The notes: a model not told the origin generated them from the letters alone. Shown: positions 37,360-48,544, numbered from the stretch's first letter. The stretch: 64,000 nucleotides of DNA from Vibrio sp. JC009 (GCF_029016485.1 NZ_CP092107.1:1-64000); one strand, 5' to 3'. Numbers and translations: made by a program.

Positions 37360-38145
37360 TTAGCTCCCATCCTTTTCTTTCCCATCCCCCTTAAACAAAT
37401 TCTCCATCAAACTCGTCGGCATCGGGAACAAAATCGTAGAGCTTTTCTCTCCCGCTATCTCAGTAAGTGTTTGCAGGTAACGTAATAGAATAGCATTGGG
37501 CTCTTTCGCCAGCTGATTAGCCGCTTCAACCAGTTTGGCTGATGCTTCCATTTCACCTGAGGCGTGAATGATTTTCGCTCTTTTGGCACGCTCTGCTTCG
37601 GCCTGTTTTGCTATGGCCCGGACCATGGTTTCGTTCAGATCCACATGCTTGATTTCCACATTGGAGACTTTAATTCCCCAGCCGTCGGTTCTGGCGTCGA
37701 GAATGGTTTGGATATCGTCATTAAGCATTTCCCGGTTGGCGAGCATTTCGTCCAGTTCATGCTGACCTAAAACCGATCTCAGCGTTGTTTGCGCCAGTTG
37801 TGAGGTGGCCTGGAAATAGTCCTCTACGTTGATAATGGCTTTTTGCGCATCAACAACACGGAAATAGATAACTGCATTCACTCTGACTGAAACATTATCC
37901 CGGCTGATAACGTCCTGACTGGGCACATCCATCACTACGGTACGCAGATCAACCCGGACGATTTGCTGAATAACCGGAACAACAATGATAAGACCCGGCC
38001 CCTTCACCTTCTGGAAGCGTCCGAGAAAGAAGATCACTCCTCTTTCATACTCGCGGAGAATATGAAACAGGCTAAATGCAATTAAGAGTACCAGAGCGAC
38101 GATAAGGACTGGAGTGAGCATTCCGCTGGTGATTATAAATTCCAT
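37360..38145 (-). CDS. Slipin/stomatin-like SPFH (band 7) membrane protein
   Basis: 261 residues. One N-terminal membrane segment ([20 protein letters not shown], about 9-28) is followed by the SPFH domain: [54 protein letters not shown] and [22 protein letters not shown] short helical tail rich in Ala/Glu/Lys ([20 protein letters not shown]) follows. Such slipins oligomerise in membrane microdomains and are commonly paired with NfeD proteases, as here (7 bp gap). The stop lies ten bases from the miniature transposon. Confidence 0.92.
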   Translation of the reverse strand: MEFIITSGMLTPVLIVALVLLIAFSLFHILREYERGVIFFLGRFQKVKGPGLIIVVPVIQQIVRVDLRTVVMDVPSQDVISRDNVSVRVNAVIYFRVVDAQKAIINVEDYFQATSQLAQTTLRSVLGQHELDEMLANREMLNDDIQTILDARTDGWGIKVSNVEIKHVDLNETMVRAIAKQAEAERAKRAKIIHASGEMEASAKLVEAANQLAKEPNAILLRYLQTLTEIAGEKSSTILFPMPTSLMENLFKGDGKEKDGS

Positions 38146-38152
38146 TATGTTT

Positions 38153-39502
38153 TTACTCCCTGGTTATTTTTCTGACGATTAACGTAAGGCCGTCAATACG
38201 GTCCACCTGCACAGGATCACCTTTCTGAAGAGGTGTATTGCATCTGGCTGCCCAACGTTCCCCTCTGATCTGAATAAAACCTTCTTTTTCAAAACTGTCT
38301 GAAACCACACCTTCACCGCCAATCATGGACTCGGTTCCGCTTACTACCTGTTTCTTCCTGAGGTTCCAGAGAATTTTCAGCACCAGCAGAATAAACGCGC
38401 CTGAAGTCGCAGCCAGTGCATAGATAAGCTGTAGCGAAACTTTCAGCTCAGGCACTTCACTGTCGATAAGGAAGATAGACCCGAGCACAAAGGCAACAAT
38501 GCCGCCAAAGCCAAACAGACCAAAGCTGGGGACCATGGACTCGGCAATCAGCAGAGCCACACCAACAAATATCAGACCCAGGCCGACATAGTTGACCGGC
38601 AGCAACTGAAATGCGTAGGTCGCGATAAGAAGTGAAATGGCACCAATAATGCCGGCAATACCAAATCCCGGACTGTAGAATTCAAGCAAGAGCCCGTAGA
38701 TTCCGATAATCATCAAGATATAAGCGATATTTGGATCTGTGATTGTGGTAAGAAACTGGTTGCGCCAGTCGGGTTGTTTGTGAACCAGAGTGGCGTCGTT
38801 GAAGTTTAGCGTATAGGGCTCGTCATTTATCGTAACGGTTTCCCCGTCGGTAATTTTAACCAGAGCAGCCGGATCTTCGGCAATATAATTGATAACGTTA
38901 AGCTCAAGTGCCTCTGATGCTGAAAGCGTTGCCGCTTCCCGGACGGCCTTTTCTGCCCACTCTTCATTTCTGCCTCTTAGCTGCGCCAGAGAACGTATGT
39001 AGGCAACGGAGTCATTGAGGATTTTCTTTTCCATTGCACTTGGCTCCTGAGTCTCTTTTTCCTCTTTATTCCCTCCGGGGCTTGCACCTCCGATTTGTAC
39101 CGGGGTGGCGGCTCCCAGAGTTGTCGCCGGAGACATTGCCGCAATATGGCAGGCATACAGGATGTAGGTTCCGGCACTGGCGGCCCTGGCCCCGGAAGGA
39201 TGAACAAGGCACAAAACCGGAATATCCGATGCCAGGATCTGCTGGTTAATATCTCTGAGACTGGAAACCAAACCACCCGGTGTGTCTATGGTTATGATGA
39301 TGGCGGGCACATCGGATGTTGCATTGGCCTTAGCCAGTTCGTCAATCAGATAATCCCCGACAGCAGGGCCGATGGCACCACGTATATTGAGTACAGGTAC
39401 GCTATGGGTTTGAATGGCTCTCTCATTGCTGATATTGGCAGGTGAAGAGTGTGTCAATGCAACAAGACAGGCAAATAATAATCCGGCTATCCAACGCTTC
39501 AT
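38153..39502 (-). CDS. NfeD-family membrane serine protease (NfeD1b, slipin partner)
   Basis: 449 residues. A signal peptide (1-22) is followed by a ClpP-like protease domain: [21 protein letters not shown], then [35 protein letters not shown], with the probable nucleophile Ser in RAASAGTYI and a catalytic Lys in the later helical region. Four to six membrane helices (about 265-385) follow, then a C-terminal OB-fold domain ([27 protein letters not shown]). Known family members cleave the C-terminal tail of their slipin partner. It is the first gene of the slipin operon. Confidence 0.92.
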   Translation of the reverse strand: MKRWIAGLLFACLVALTHSSPANISNERAIQTHSVPVLNIRGAIGPAVGDYLIDELAKANATSDVPAIIITIDTPGGLVSSLRDINQQILASDIPVLCLVHPSGARAASAGTYILYACHIAAMSPATTLGAATPVQIGGASPGGNKEEKETQEPSAMEKKILNDSVAYIRSLAQLRGRNEEWAEKAVREAATLSASEALELNVINYIAEDPAALVKITDGETVTINDEPYTLNFNDATLVHKQPDWRNQFLTTITDPNIAYILMIIGIYGLLLEFYSPGFGIAGIIGAISLLIATYAFQLLPVNYVGLGLIFVGVALLIAESMVPSFGLFGFGGIVAFVLGSIFLIDSEVPELKVSLQLIYALAATSGAFILLVLKILWNLRKKQVVSGTESMIGGEGVVSDSFEKEGFIQIRGERWAARCNTPLQKGDPVQVDRIDGLTLIVRKITRE

Positions 39503-39800
39503 TGCTTATTCCACTTAGTGTTATATCCAAAGTGTAGTTCAATATATTTGCGTTGCTTATTATGCTTGGTTATATCATTTGCGTGAATGGTTGTTGATGC
39601 ATATCAATTGTTAGTGAATAATAATGCGCCGCCCTCTTTCCTGTAATAAAGTAGGTGGTAAACTGTGTGCTACACAAGTATTAATATAATACATATTTAT
39701 CTCAATTCCGGTATTTTGCCTGAGCGGGTTAATTGCTGGGGTTGGTATAAAAGGTTGGAAAATAAATTTTAGCGATTTTTTTGGGAATACAGGCTTTAAC

Positions 39801-41831
39801 ATGTTGAATTATAAAAACAGAAGCGTGAGGTTTCAGCTTTTAGCGACAATAACCTTGTGCTTTTTAACGGCGTCTTCAGCAGTTGGTGTAATGGTCTATC
39901 GAGGCGCGTACGATGTGCTTTTAAACAGCACTATGCAGGAGCATTCGTCTAAGGTTGAATCACTGGCTAAATCATTGGCCGGTGAGTATGAAGCGCTACT
40001 GGAAAGTGCTCATAAGCTGGAGTCTTCTTTTCAGGGGGGCTATTTAAATGGTCTGGAAGTGGCAGAGGGTAGCGCTGATTACCGCGGACAAGCCGTTGCT
40101 GACCTGACTTTAGGCGGTACCAGTCTTATCGGAAACACAGATATTGTTGACCGGTTTACTCAGGCAACAGGTGCCGTCGCAACCGTATTTGCTGCATCCG
40201 GCAACGACTTTATCCGCATATCAACCTCTCTGAAAAACGAGCAGGGCCAGCGAGCAGTAGGAACTATGCTTGGTACGCAGCACCCCGGATACAAAAAATT
40301 ATCTTCAGGCCAGGATTACGACGCAAAAGTTAAGCTGTTTGGTAAGTCTTATATTACATACTACAGCCCGATTCATGCGGCAAATGGTAAAATTGCCGGC
40401 CTTTCATTTATCGGCCTTCCGGTTGATAAAGCAACAGAAAATGCCTTTGATAAATTGCGCCAGATTAAATGGGGCGATACCGGTTACACCTTTATTGTCG
40501 ATAATAGTGAAAGCAATAAAGGACAGTTCCTTCTGCATCCAACCTTAGATGAAGACACCTCTATCCTGACTATGAGCGATTACGCCGGAAATCAGGTGTT
40601 CAGACCTGTCTTTGATGCTCCGTCCGGTGTCCTGAACTACAGCTGGAAGACGGCTGGCACAATAGGCGAAAAGTACCTGGTTTATGCTGAAGTTGAAGGC
40701 TGGAACTGGAAACTGATGGGTGGCACTTTCCTGGATGAAGTGACAAAATCCAGTAAAGATCTTCTCAAAACCATTGCTATTGTATCGGTTGTGGTCGGTG
40801 CTTTCGCTCTTTTCCTGATTAGCTGGATAATAAGACGAATTTCTATGCGCCTGACTCATGCCGCTGCCAATATGGTTCGCCTGGGTAAAGGTGAAGTGAG
40901 CCTTTCGATTAAGAAAGGAGATGCAGACAGTCAGAACGAAGTTGTGCTGCTGACAAATTCCATGAGCGAAATGGCAGCGCAGTTAAGCGGTCTGGTTGGT
41001 GAAATCCGCTCAACAAGTGACTCTGTTTATGAGCAGTCGGAAAATGTGGCGACGGATTCTAAACAGAGCCTAAGCCAGTCAGATACTCAGCAGGAGAATG
41101 TGGATCAGGTTGTCACTGCCGTTGAGGAAATGGCTCAGTCAGCGGGGGCGGTGGCTCAGCAGGTTGAAGCTATTGCAAACAATACCCGGGATGCCAATGA
41201 GAGTAGCCAGTCGGGTCTGCAGGTTGTGGGAAATGTCGCAACCAGTATTGCAGAACTGAATGAACTCTTAGGTAACGCGGCTTCCTCTGTCCAGAGCGTT
41301 GAAAGAGACAGCGAAAAGATTCAGGAAGTGACGGAGATGATCAACGCCATTGCTGAGCAGACGAACCTGCTGGCACTGAATGCGGCCATTGAAGCTGCGC
41401 GTGCTGGTGAGCAGGGCAGGGGCTTTGCTGTGGTTGCCGATGAGGTTCGTGTTCTTGCCAGTAAGACTCAGTCATCAGTGTCTGATGTGGGTGGCATTAT
41501 TGAAAAGCTGAAGGGCTCAATTAATGGTGCGGTACAACTGATGAGCGATAGTCAGGAAAACGCCAACAGAGTACTGGATTTGGCAAACCAGGCGGGTGGT
41601 GAGCTGGAATCTATTGCCGATCAGGTGAGCGATATTACGGTTCAGTCTGAAGCTATCGCGGCAACTTCTGAGCAGCAGGCACTGGTTTCTCAGGAAATCG
41701 CACAAAATGTCAGCGAAATTAGCAAACTGAATGCGCAAACCCGCGATATCACAGCCCAGTCCGCCAGTAGCGCGGAAAACCTTCAGTCTCAGTCTGTTGA
41801 ACTGAAGCAGCAAGTCGACTACTTCCATTAA
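39801..41831 (+). CDS. Methyl-accepting chemotaxis protein with large Cache sensor
   Basis: 676 residues. TM1 is at about 11-31; a long periplasmic Cache-type region (about 35-310) contains [28 protein letters not shown] and [13 protein letters not shown], resembling the Cache_3/Cache_2 fusion seen in many Vibrio receptors. TM2 (about 318-340) leads to HAMP and the signalling domain with [33 protein letters not shown]. The ligand is unknown. A hairpin without a good T-run (about 41838-41868) follows the stop. The upstream gap of 298 bp is AT-rich with nothing further recognised. Confidence 0.92.
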   Translation: MLNYKNRSVRFQLLATITLCFLTASSAVGVMVYRGAYDVLLNSTMQEHSSKVESLAKSLAGEYEALLESAHKLESSFQGGYLNGLEVAEGSADYRGQAVADLTLGGTSLIGNTDIVDRFTQATGAVATVFAASGNDFIRISTSLKNEQGQRAVGTMLGTQHPGYKKLSSGQDYDAKVKLFGKSYITYYSPIHAANGKIAGLSFIGLPVDKATENAFDKLRQIKWGDTGYTFIVDNSESNKGQFLLHPTLDEDTSILTMSDYAGNQVFRPVFDAPSGVLNYSWKTAGTIGEKYLVYAEVEGWNWKLMGGTFLDEVTKSSKDLLKTIAIVSVVVGAFALFLISWIIRRISMRLTHAAANMVRLGKGEVSLSIKKGDADSQNEVVLLTNSMSEMAAQLSGLVGEIRSTSDSVYEQSENVATDSKQSLSQSDTQQENVDQVVTAVEEMAQSAGAVAQQVEAIANNTRDANESSQSGLQVVGNVATSIAELNELLGNAASSVQSVERDSEKIQEVTEMINAIAEQTNLLALNAAIEAARAGEQGRGFAVVADEVRVLASKTQSSVSDVGGIIEKLKGSINGAVQLMSDSQENANRVLDLANQAGGELESIADQVSDITVQSEAIAATSEQQALVSQEIAQNVSEISKLNAQTRDITAQSASSAENLQSQSVELKQQVDYFH

Positions 41832-41940
41832 ATCAGAAATGCCGATAGCTTCACTGTTATCGGCATCTGAGCTAAAGTTCTGATAGCGTTTGCCGTTAAT
41901 CTATTTTGCATAGTAAAAAAGTGTATTCAGGACATCTCAT

Positions 41941-42597
41941 ATGAAAAAACTGATCATTGTTATCGTATTACTGCTGCTTATTGGCGGTGGTGCCGGTGCC
42001 TATTACTACTTTTTTATGATGCAGGAAGAGCCGGTTGCAGAGGTGGTTGAAGAAGAACCAGCAGAGGAGGAAGAGCTTCACCTTGTCCATAAACCTGAGC
42101 CGGTGATAAAAAAAGATATGGTTTATTATGTGAGTTCTGATCGCCTGAATGTCCGTTCATACCCCGATGGCAATTCTCTGATCCGCTCTGTATTGCGTAA
42201 GGGCGACCCTGTTACTGCTCTGGAAGTGAAAGGTGACTGGGTACGTTTTTCTGATTATATGGTGCATGAAAGTGGAAAAGATATTGCGGACTGGATTCAT
42301 ATGGAGTTTCTTTCTGCGTCTAAACCTGTGATTACCGACGAAGACAGGCGAAAAACCATGACGGCTCTGATTAAAAAATCGGATGATTTTGTGCAGTATC
42401 AAGAGCAGTTTATCAGCGCAACTCAGAAGCTGATTGATAACGGCAACTGCAGTTTTGAGGATTTCGAGCTGCTTGGTGGCTGGCTGATTTCGGTGACATA
42501 TAAACCTCAGCCGGTTTACTTTGTTTATTGTGGCGGAACAGGCCGCAATGATAAGGTTTACCTGAATGCTGAAACCGGGGAAATCTTTTATCCCTAG
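41941..42597 (+). CDS. Membrane-anchored SH3b-domain protein
   Basis: 218 residues. A signal-anchor helix (KKLIIVIVLLLLIGGGAGAYYYFF, 2-25) is followed by a very acidic linker (EEPVAEVVEEEPAEEEE) and a bacterial SH3 domain (VYYVSSDRLNVRSYPDGNSLIRSVLRKGDPVTALEVKGDWVRF, about 61-103). The C-terminal 85 residues have no recognised domain. It probably binds or spans the cell wall in the periplasm. Its last four bases overlap the convergent globin-GGDEF gene. Confidence 0.8.
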   Translation: MKKLIIVIVLLLLIGGGAGAYYYFFMMQEEPVAEVVEEEPAEEEELHLVHKPEPVIKKDMVYYVSSDRLNVRSYPDGNSLIRSVLRKGDPVTALEVKGDWVRFSDYMVHESGKDIADWIHMEFLSASKPVITDEDRRKTMTALIKKSDDFVQYQEQFISATQKLIDNGNCSFEDFELLGGWLISVTYKPQPVYFVYCGGTGRNDKVYLNAETGEIFYP

Positions 42598-43715
42598 CTT
42601 TTCTTTAATGGCGTAATATTGTCGCTGTCTTCACGGCGTTCGAAGGAAAACTGATGTTTTCCGCTTTTGCGTGACTCTGCCTTTGCTTTGTACATCTGTT
42701 TATCTGCCAGACTAATCAGTTCCTCACTATTATAATCGCTACCAGGGTAAAGTGACGCACCTCCAATGCTAAGAGTAACCGGGTAACCTATTAGTTTGCT
42801 GAATTTACCTGCCAGCCTTTGGCAGAGTGACAAAGCCTCTTCAATTTTTGTGTTTGGCATGATGATACAGAATTCATCCCCACCGTAGCGGGCTGCCGGC
42901 TCATTTTTCCTCAGTATGGCGCGAACCGCTTCCGCAAATGCCACTAAAACGCTATCACCAGCCTTATGACCAAAGGTATCGTTGGTTTCTTTAAACTTAT
43001 TCATGTCTATGTACAACAGTGTCATGTGGGCGGAGTTGCGCTTTGCCAGTGATGAGTAACGCTCAAGCTCTTCGTAAAAAGCCCGTTGATTGTAAAGTCC
43101 GGTCAGAGGATCTTTAAGAGAAAGCTCGGTCAGCTCTTTGGTTCGCTCAGCAACATTCTGCTCCAGATTTCGCGCATAATCTTCAAGCTGGGTATTGACC
43201 AGGTCAACCTCATTTTTTAGGGCAGCAATATAGGTATCAAAAACCAGCTGGTTGTCGAAATAGAACAGTTTTCTTAAGGAAGCGATGATATCCGCGGAGT
43301 TTTCCGACTGTTCTATAATGTAGCGCTCAATGATCTGCTGAAGCTGACTGATCCCGGACAGATAAAATTTCGGGCTGACACCAATCCGCCAGTGAACTTT
43401 ACCGATTCGCAGACGTTTATCTACATAGGCGAGGTCATAGACACCAGAAAACAGTTCATGGATATAGCCGGACATGCTGTGGTGAAGTTTGTTCAGCGTC
43501 TCTTTGTCCCCAATAACCACTTCAATTTCAGGGATGCTGGTCTGCTTAATATAGAACTCTTTTACCATCGCGGGAATATAAGGCTCAATCCAGCCCTGAC
43601 AGGCCTGAAGTCGCGTAAAATCTTCGCTTGACAGTTGCAGCAGAGCTTTGCGGCGTTCAATCTCATGTTCGCCGATACGCATTTGCTCAGAGAGTGTTTT
43701 TTCTACTTGTCTCAT
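42594..43715 (-). CDS. Globin-coupled diguanylate cyclase
   Basis: 373 residues, soluble. The N-terminal globin-coupled sensor (about 1-160) has the proximal-histidine motif GKVHWRIGVSPKFYL, which would bind heme and sense oxygen. A short coiled linker (QLEDYARNLEQNVAERTKEL) leads to a GGDEF domain: DPLTGLYNQRAFYEEL and RYGGDEFCIIMP. The product-inhibition site RxxD, five residues before GGDEF, reads RKNE here, so feedback inhibition may be weak or absent. It resembles DosC-type enzymes and makes c-di-GMP in response to O2 by inference. Confidence 0.9.
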   Translation of the reverse strand: MRQVEKTLSEQMRIGEHEIERRKALLQLSSEDFTRLQACQGWIEPYIPAMVKEFYIKQTSIPEIEVVIGDKETLNKLHHSMSGYIHELFSGVYDLAYVDKRLRIGKVHWRIGVSPKFYLSGISQLQQIIERYIIEQSENSADIIASLRKLFYFDNQLVFDTYIAALKNEVDLVNTQLEDYARNLEQNVAERTKELTELSLKDPLTGLYNQRAFYEELERYSSLAKRNSAHMTLLYIDMNKFKETNDTFGHKAGDSVLVAFAEAVRAILRKNEPAARYGGDEFCIIMPNTKIEEALSLCQRLAGKFSKLIGYPVTLSIGGASLYPGSDYNSEELISLADKQMYKAKAESRKSGKHQFSFERREDSDNITPLKKS

Positions 43716-43907
43716 TACTGCCTGTGCCGCCCTGATCAGAAGTACTTATATAAAAATAGCGTATCCATGGAGTATTGGTATTTAACTGTATCCATTTGTG
43801 TCTTCTTGTTCACTTGACTGGAGCAGATCACTAACTGCTCTTTTGCTATTACAGGGTAATTCATAACTTACTCCGGTTAGAATGTTTCGGGAACGTTTGC
43901 GAAATAA

Positions 43908-43923
43908 GGTTTTCGAGAAAACC
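43908..43923. promoter_or_regulatory. Palindrome upstream of the LacI-family gene
   Basis: GGTTTTCGAGAAAACC has 7-bp perfect arms around a 2-bp centre. It lies 153 bp before the regulator's start codon, within a 361-bp intergenic stretch (43716-44076) that otherwise shows only AT-rich sequence. It could be an autoregulatory operator but differs from the GCTGAACCG family. Confidence 0.4.
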
Positions 43924-44076
43924 GGCAATTAGTCAAAATAGGAACAAGATATCTGTGATTATGTTCTCACAAATTTAGCCGTTTTTACGCCCATGTGATC
44001 TTGAGCGGGTTCCATTTTATCAATTAACTTGTCAAAATTGGTATCAATTGCAAAAAGTAGAATATAGGCGGAATCA

Positions 44077-45066
44077 ATGGCGAGTCTTCATGATGTAGCT
44101 CGTATCGCTGGCGTATCAAAGTCCACGGTATCAAGGGTAATCAATGACGAATATGGTGTTAAAGACGCCACTAAAGTAAAAGTAAAAAAGGCCATTGAAG
44201 AGTGTGGTTACATAGTTAATCAGGTGGCGAAGGATCTGAAGTCTCAGAAGACGAATTTGATTGGTGTTATTGTGCCGACTATGGCTTCAAATGCGACATC
44301 ACTTGGCGTTGATGGCTTAAGTCGCGTATTTGAAAATGCCGGTAAGCATGTGCTTTTAGCAAACAGTCAGCACAGATACGCAAAAGAGCTGGATTACATC
44401 AGGCTGTTCAACCAGAAACGGGTAGAGGGCATTATTCTTTACGCGACTCACCTTGATAAGGAGCTTACCGATGCGATCGCGCAATCCGTCGCACCGGTGG
44501 TGCTGGTTGGTCAGGATGGTTCATTTTTCAATATTCCGAGCATTATCCATGATGATGAACGGGTCGGCTTCAGTGCCGGTCAGCGGCTAATTGAAAGCGG
44601 AGCATCAAAAATTGGTTTTATTGGTGTTTCAAGTAAAGATATTGCTGTGGACTCAATGCGTTATAAAGGTCTGGTTCAGGCGATGTCCCATGCTGATATG
44701 GGTGAGCCTGCTTATCACAGCCGGGGTGAGTTTACCATTGAGTCCGGTTATGAACAGGCCAAACAGCTTGTCCGGGAGTATCCTGATGTAGACGGTATCT
44801 TTTGCGCGACGGACAAAATTGCTATCGGAGCCATTCAGGGAATTTCCGAAACGGGTAAGGCTGTCGGCAAAGATATTAAGCTGGTTGGTGTTGGTAACGA
44901 TGAAATGGCGAATGTTATTTCACCAAGCCTGTCTACGTTCAGCTACGCCTTTGAGGCTGCCGGAGAAACTGCGGCAAACGTTGTGCTGGATATCGTTGCC
45001 GGCAAGCAACAGGTGATGGCGAAAATTGTGCTTGGGTTTGAGACCGTCTGCAGAGAAACTTGCTAG
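44077..45066 (+). CDS. LacI-family transcriptional regulator (ScrR/CscR-like)
   Basis: 329 residues. The LacI helix-turn-helix and hinge are MASLHDVARIAGVSKSTVSRVINDEYGVKD (1-30), then TNLIGVIVPTMASN and a periplasmic-binding-like sugar domain (GIFCATDKIAIGAIQGISE, LVGVGNDEMANVISPSLST). It resembles sucrose/fructose repressors of Vibrio as I recall them. A fructokinase gene lies about 2.4 kb downstream with a receptor gene between. It is a candidate to bind the GCTGAACCGNTTCAGC palindromes before fructokinase and the PTS gene, though a Cra protein encoded elsewhere is an alternative. Confidence 0.8.
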   Translation: MASLHDVARIAGVSKSTVSRVINDEYGVKDATKVKVKKAIEECGYIVNQVAKDLKSQKTNLIGVIVPTMASNATSLGVDGLSRVFENAGKHVLLANSQHRYAKELDYIRLFNQKRVEGIILYATHLDKELTDAIAQSVAPVVLVGQDGSFFNIPSIIHDDERVGFSAGQRLIESGASKIGFIGVSSKDIAVDSMRYKGLVQAMSHADMGEPAYHSRGEFTIESGYEQAKQLVREYPDVDGIFCATDKIAIGAIQGISETGKAVGKDIKLVGVGNDEMANVISPSLSTFSYAFEAAGETAANVVLDIVAGKQQVMAKIVLGFETVCRETC

Positions 45067-45100
45067 AGTCAAATATCAGCATGATATATTGACCTTCATA

Positions 45101-45132
45101 AAAAGAGCGAATTTAATCACATAGCTCTTTTT
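45101..45132 (+). terminator. Terminator after the LacI-family gene
   Basis: AAAAGAGC and GCTCTTTT pair around a 15-base loop, ending in CTCTTTTTCC. It lies 35 bp after the stop codon. Confidence 0.65.
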
Positions 45133-45325
45133 CCTTCTCCCATCTGGTAATTACATTTGGCAGCGATATAATTCGTTGCCGTGCACACGCCTTGGGTGTG
45201 ACTAATTATTTAAATCAAATTTTTGCCAACGGTTTGGCTTATTTCCTCTGCGATCTGGTCACCATTCTTTTTAGATAACCAAAATAGAACTCTTTAATTC
45301 AACAGAGGTACTTTTCAGGATCACT

Positions 45326-47377
45326 ATGCTTACATTTCTTCATAACCTTCGCTTACGAACCCGGCTGATACTTGGCTTTAGTATGCCTTTTGTTTCTATC
45401 TTTGTTCTGGCTTTTATTGCTCAGTTCAGTGTCAATTCGCTATTTAATCTTGTGGAAGAACAGCGTGAAGAAAGCGAGGTTATCGCTCAGGTTAAACAGA
45501 TCAAACTTCTTATGAGCGAAACGGAAACCGGTATGCGCGGTTTTCTTATTTCAGGTAAAGAGTCGTTTCTAAATCGTTATATTCAGGGGCAGGAGAGTTT
45601 CGATAATGCTTTAATTAACCTGAAAAATACCTATAAAAACGATAAAGAAGAACTTGTTCAGATTGAAGAGATTAGAATATTAAAAGATAAATGGACTCGT
45701 GAGGCTGCTGAGCTTCAGATACAACTTCGCAAAGAGGTGGCTAAGGGCGAGAAGGCGACGGAAAATTTTGTCCGGCTATCGAAAAGAACGACTGGCCCTG
45801 CGTTGTTCGCAGAAATCAGAGAAATACTGGCCCAGATCTCCGCGGAGGTTGATGCTCAGTATGACCGGGATGGTTATGAGCTGACAAACTCTGTGCTTAT
45901 GGCAATGGTTAATCAGGAAACCGGGCAGAGAGGCTTTTTGCTGACGGGTATTGAATCTGAATTGAGGCCATATTATGACGGGCAGGAAGAGCTTAAAAGG
46001 AATATCTCAGCCCTGAGAGAGCACCTAAGCACCACTTTTTACGATACCGAAGAACTGCTGAACAAACTGACAAAAATTGAAAGCCTGAGCAAGAAGTGGG
46101 TGACTGAAGCGGCAGACCCGGAAATAGCGGCGCGTCATGAGATGAATAAGGTGACGGTAACACTGGCCGATATTACGGATCTTATCGAAAAAGGCCATGG
46201 CGAACGGATTATGAATTCAATCCGGCAGGTGATCGATTCGCTGATTGAGTCTGAAATGCAGCAGATGAATAAGGAAGTGGCAAAGACCGAGAGTGATATT
46301 AATGATTCAGTACTGACGGGAATCGTCATTACGGTCATTGCGCTTGTATTGACGGCGGTTCTGGCCTTATGGATTATCCGTCAGGTGCAGAGCCAGGTTG
46401 GCGGAGAGCCGGCAGAAATTGCGCAGCTTACTCTTAAAATTGCCGAAGGTGATTTATCAACGGCAAGCTTAAAAAGTAAGGATAAAAAGAGTATTTACGC
46501 ATCGGTATTGAGCATGGCGAGCCAGCTCAGGTCTACTATTTCCAAAGTGTCAGAGGCGACACATTCTCAGTCTGACGCTGCGGAATCTCTGTCAGTGATT
46601 GCAGAGCAAACCAACAGCAATGTAAAAGCTCAGATTGAAGCTGCCGATCAGGTTTCATCAGCAATTGATGAAATGCTTGTGGTAGTCGGCTCTGTTGCGC
46701 AAAGTGCCGCTCAGGCGGCAGATTCGGCCACTCAGGCTGAGAAAGTGGTTAAGTCTGGTAATGAAAAAGCGGAGAGTGCGGCTGATGGTGTTATCGGTCT
46801 GTCTGATAACCTGATTGATACTTCGGGCAAAATTCAGGATCTGGCAAACAGCGCTAACGAAATCTCAGATATTTTGAATGTGATTAAAGGCATTGCCGAT
46901 CAGACCAACCTGCTGGCTTTGAATGCCGCAATTGAAGCGGCTCGCGCCGGAGAGCACGGGCGTGGTTTTGCTGTGGTAGCCGATGAGGTCCGTGCCTTAG
47001 CACAGAGCACTCAGGACTCTACTGTTGAGATTGAAAATATGATCTCCAGAGTTCAGGGTGAAGCTAAATATGCAGTTTCATCGATGGAGCAGGGGCAGGA
47101 AAAGGCGGCTGCTATTGTTGAACAGACAATGGATGTACAGGAAGCATTAGGTGATATTTTGCAAATGGTGAATCAGATTAGCGGCCTGACGGAAGAAATT
47201 GCAGGAGCCACTGAGCAGCAGAGTATTTCTTCTAAAGAGGTCGGCGTTAAATCAGAAGAGATCCGCTCTCAGTCGACGCAGACCGGGGAAGGGGCTGCGC
47301 AGATCGCTGAGGCAACTCAAGATTTAAAACGCTTGTCGCAGTTACTGCATAACGAAGTCGCCTTTTTCAGGCTTTAG
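45326..47377 (+). CDS. Methyl-accepting chemotaxis protein with two CHASE3-like domains
   Basis: 683 residues. TM1 is at about 15-38. The extracellular region holds two CHASE3-like units, each with the typical motif: [16 protein letters not shown] (about 65-80) and [16 protein letters not shown] (about 200-215). TM2 is at about 330-350 ([20 protein letters not shown]), then a HAMP-like segment beginning [15 protein letters not shown] and the signalling tip [33 protein letters not shown]. The doubled sensor is unusual. The ligand is unknown. The terminator at 47387 follows. Confidence 0.92.
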   Translation: MLTFLHNLRLRTRLILGFSMPFVSIFVLAFIAQFSVNSLFNLVEEQREESEVIAQVKQIKLLMSETETGMRGFLISGKESFLNRYIQGQESFDNALINLKNTYKNDKEELVQIEEIRILKDKWTREAAELQIQLRKEVAKGEKATENFVRLSKRTTGPALFAEIREILAQISAEVDAQYDRDGYELTNSVLMAMVNQETGQRGFLLTGIESELRPYYDGQEELKRNISALREHLSTTFYDTEELLNKLTKIESLSKKWVTEAADPEIAARHEMNKVTVTLADITDLIEKGHGERIMNSIRQVIDSLIESEMQQMNKEVAKTESDINDSVLTGIVITVIALVLTAVLALWIIRQVQSQVGGEPAEIAQLTLKIAEGDLSTASLKSKDKKSIYASVLSMASQLRSTISKVSEATHSQSDAAESLSVIAEQTNSNVKAQIEAADQVSSAIDEMLVVVGSVAQSAAQAADSATQAEKVVKSGNEKAESAADGVIGLSDNLIDTSGKIQDLANSANEISDILNVIKGIADQTNLLALNAAIEAARAGEHGRGFAVVADEVRALAQSTQDSTVEIENMISRVQGEAKYAVSSMEQGQEKAAAIVEQTMDVQEALGDILQMVNQISGLTEEIAGATEQQSISSKEVGVKSEEIRSQSTQTGEGAAQIAEATQDLKRLSQLLHNEVAFFRL

Positions 47378-47386
47378 AATCGATAT

Positions 47387-47416
47387 AAAAATGCCTCCCG
47401 TCCGGGAGGCATTTTT
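47387..47416. terminator. Terminator between the chemoreceptor and fructokinase genes
   Basis: AAAATGCCTCCCG-TC-CGGGAGGCATTTTTG is a near-perfect long stem with T-runs on both strands, shared by the two convergent genes. Confidence 0.9.
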
Positions 47417-47436
47417 GTTTACGGTATGAGTGGCGA

Positions 47437-48360
47437 CTACTCGTTGATATATTCCAGAAGCGCCGCTTCGTTTGGCAGAGCCGTCATCGCCCCTTTTTGC
47501 GTCGTTGCCAGCGCACCACAGCCGTTCGCCCAGCGAACTGCGGATTCAACATATTCCGCTGTGTTCCAGTCGTTGCTTTGTGCCAGGCGTGTGATCAGGC
47601 CGCCAACAAATGCATCACCGGCACCGGTAGTATCAACCGGTTTTACAGCTTTACCGGCAATCAGCTCCTGACGCTCACCCTGAATCACAAGCGCACCCTT
47701 CGCGCCCTGCGTGATAAGTACAAGCGGGTTGTTGTACTGCTTGATAGCCGCAAGGCCCTCTTCCAGTGAGTTGGTGTCCGTTAAAAACAGCAGCTCATCA
47801 TCGGAGAATTTAACTACGTCTGCCATTGAAACCGCTTTAAGAACCGTTTCTTTAATTTCAGACTGGTCAGCCCAAACTTCATCACGAAGGTTAGGGTCAA
47901 AGCTGACAAATCCACCAGCTGCTTTGATCTGCTCCATTGCTTTGAATGTGCTGCCACGGCTTGGTTCGTTTGCCAGTGCGATAGAGCACACATGCAGCCA
48001 TTCGTTTGCTGAGAATGCCGGAATATCTGAAACCTGCATAAACTGGTCAGCACTTGGTTTTACCATAAAGGTAAAGCTGCGTTCGCCAGAATCATCAAGG
48101 TCAACGATTACGGTAGAAGTGCGCTGCTCTTCGTCTAGAAGCATAAATTCAGTCTTAACGCCTTCATCAGCCAGTGTCTGCTTCATAAAGCGGCCCAGAG
48201 GATCCTGGCCTACGCGACCGAAGAATGCACTATCGCCACCCAGTCGTGATACGGCAACAGCTACGTTTGCTGGAGCACCACCAGGACACTTCAGATAGGT
48301 ATCACTACCTTCCGGAATTAGATCGACAACAGCATCGCCGGTAACCCAAACTTTATTCAT
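47437..48360 (-). CDS. Fructokinase (PfkB family, ScrK/CscK type)
   Basis: 307 residues from the ATG at 48360 (MNKVWVTGDAVVDLIPEG), typical of the family; the longer frame to 48417 would run through the operator. PfkB motifs: KCPGGAPANVAVAVSRLGG (about 24-42) and the C-terminal catalytic DTTGAGDAFVGGLITRL. It phosphorylates free fructose to fructose-6-phosphate with ATP, as needed after sucrose hydrolysis. The operator-like palindrome at 48400-48415 lies 40 bp upstream. No sucrase gene is present in this window. Confidence 0.92.
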   Translation of the reverse strand: MNKVWVTGDAVVDLIPEGSDTYLKCPGGAPANVAVAVSRLGGDSAFFGRVGQDPLGRFMKQTLADEGVKTEFMLLDEEQRTSTVIVDLDDSGERSFTFMVKPSADQFMQVSDIPAFSANEWLHVCSIALANEPSRGSTFKAMEQIKAAGGFVSFDPNLRDEVWADQSEIKETVLKAVSMADVVKFSDDELLFLTDTNSLEEGLAAIKQYNNPLVLITQGAKGALVIQGERQELIAGKAVKPVDTTGAGDAFVGGLITRLAQSNDWNTAEYVESAVRWANGCGALATTQKGAMTALPNEAALLEYINE

Positions 48361-48399
48361 TTTGATAACCCTGTAAATTGACATCGTTCCCATAAGTGT

Positions 48400-48415
48400 A
48401 CTAAATCGGTTCAGC
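48400..48415 (-). promoter_or_regulatory. Operator-like palindrome upstream of fructokinase
   Basis: Read on the minus strand it is GCTGAACCGATTTAGT, of the same family as the three palindromes before the PTS gene (consensus GCTGAACCGNTTCAGC). Its place 40 bp before the start suits repression of the fructokinase promoter. Confidence 0.65.
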
Positions 48416-48544
48416 AATTCAATGTCAGAACAAGATATATTTTATCTATCATGAAGAATTGTGATCTTATCGAGAGAAATTGAGGTCAGTTATAGGTTTC
48501 TGAATAGGAGGGGGGGAGAGGTCTCTACGACTTTTTTGGAAGGC

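Noticed and set aside
47711..48298. 195-codon open frame antisense to fructokinase
   Set aside because: Serine-rich shadow of the PfkB-family gene, with no ribosome site.
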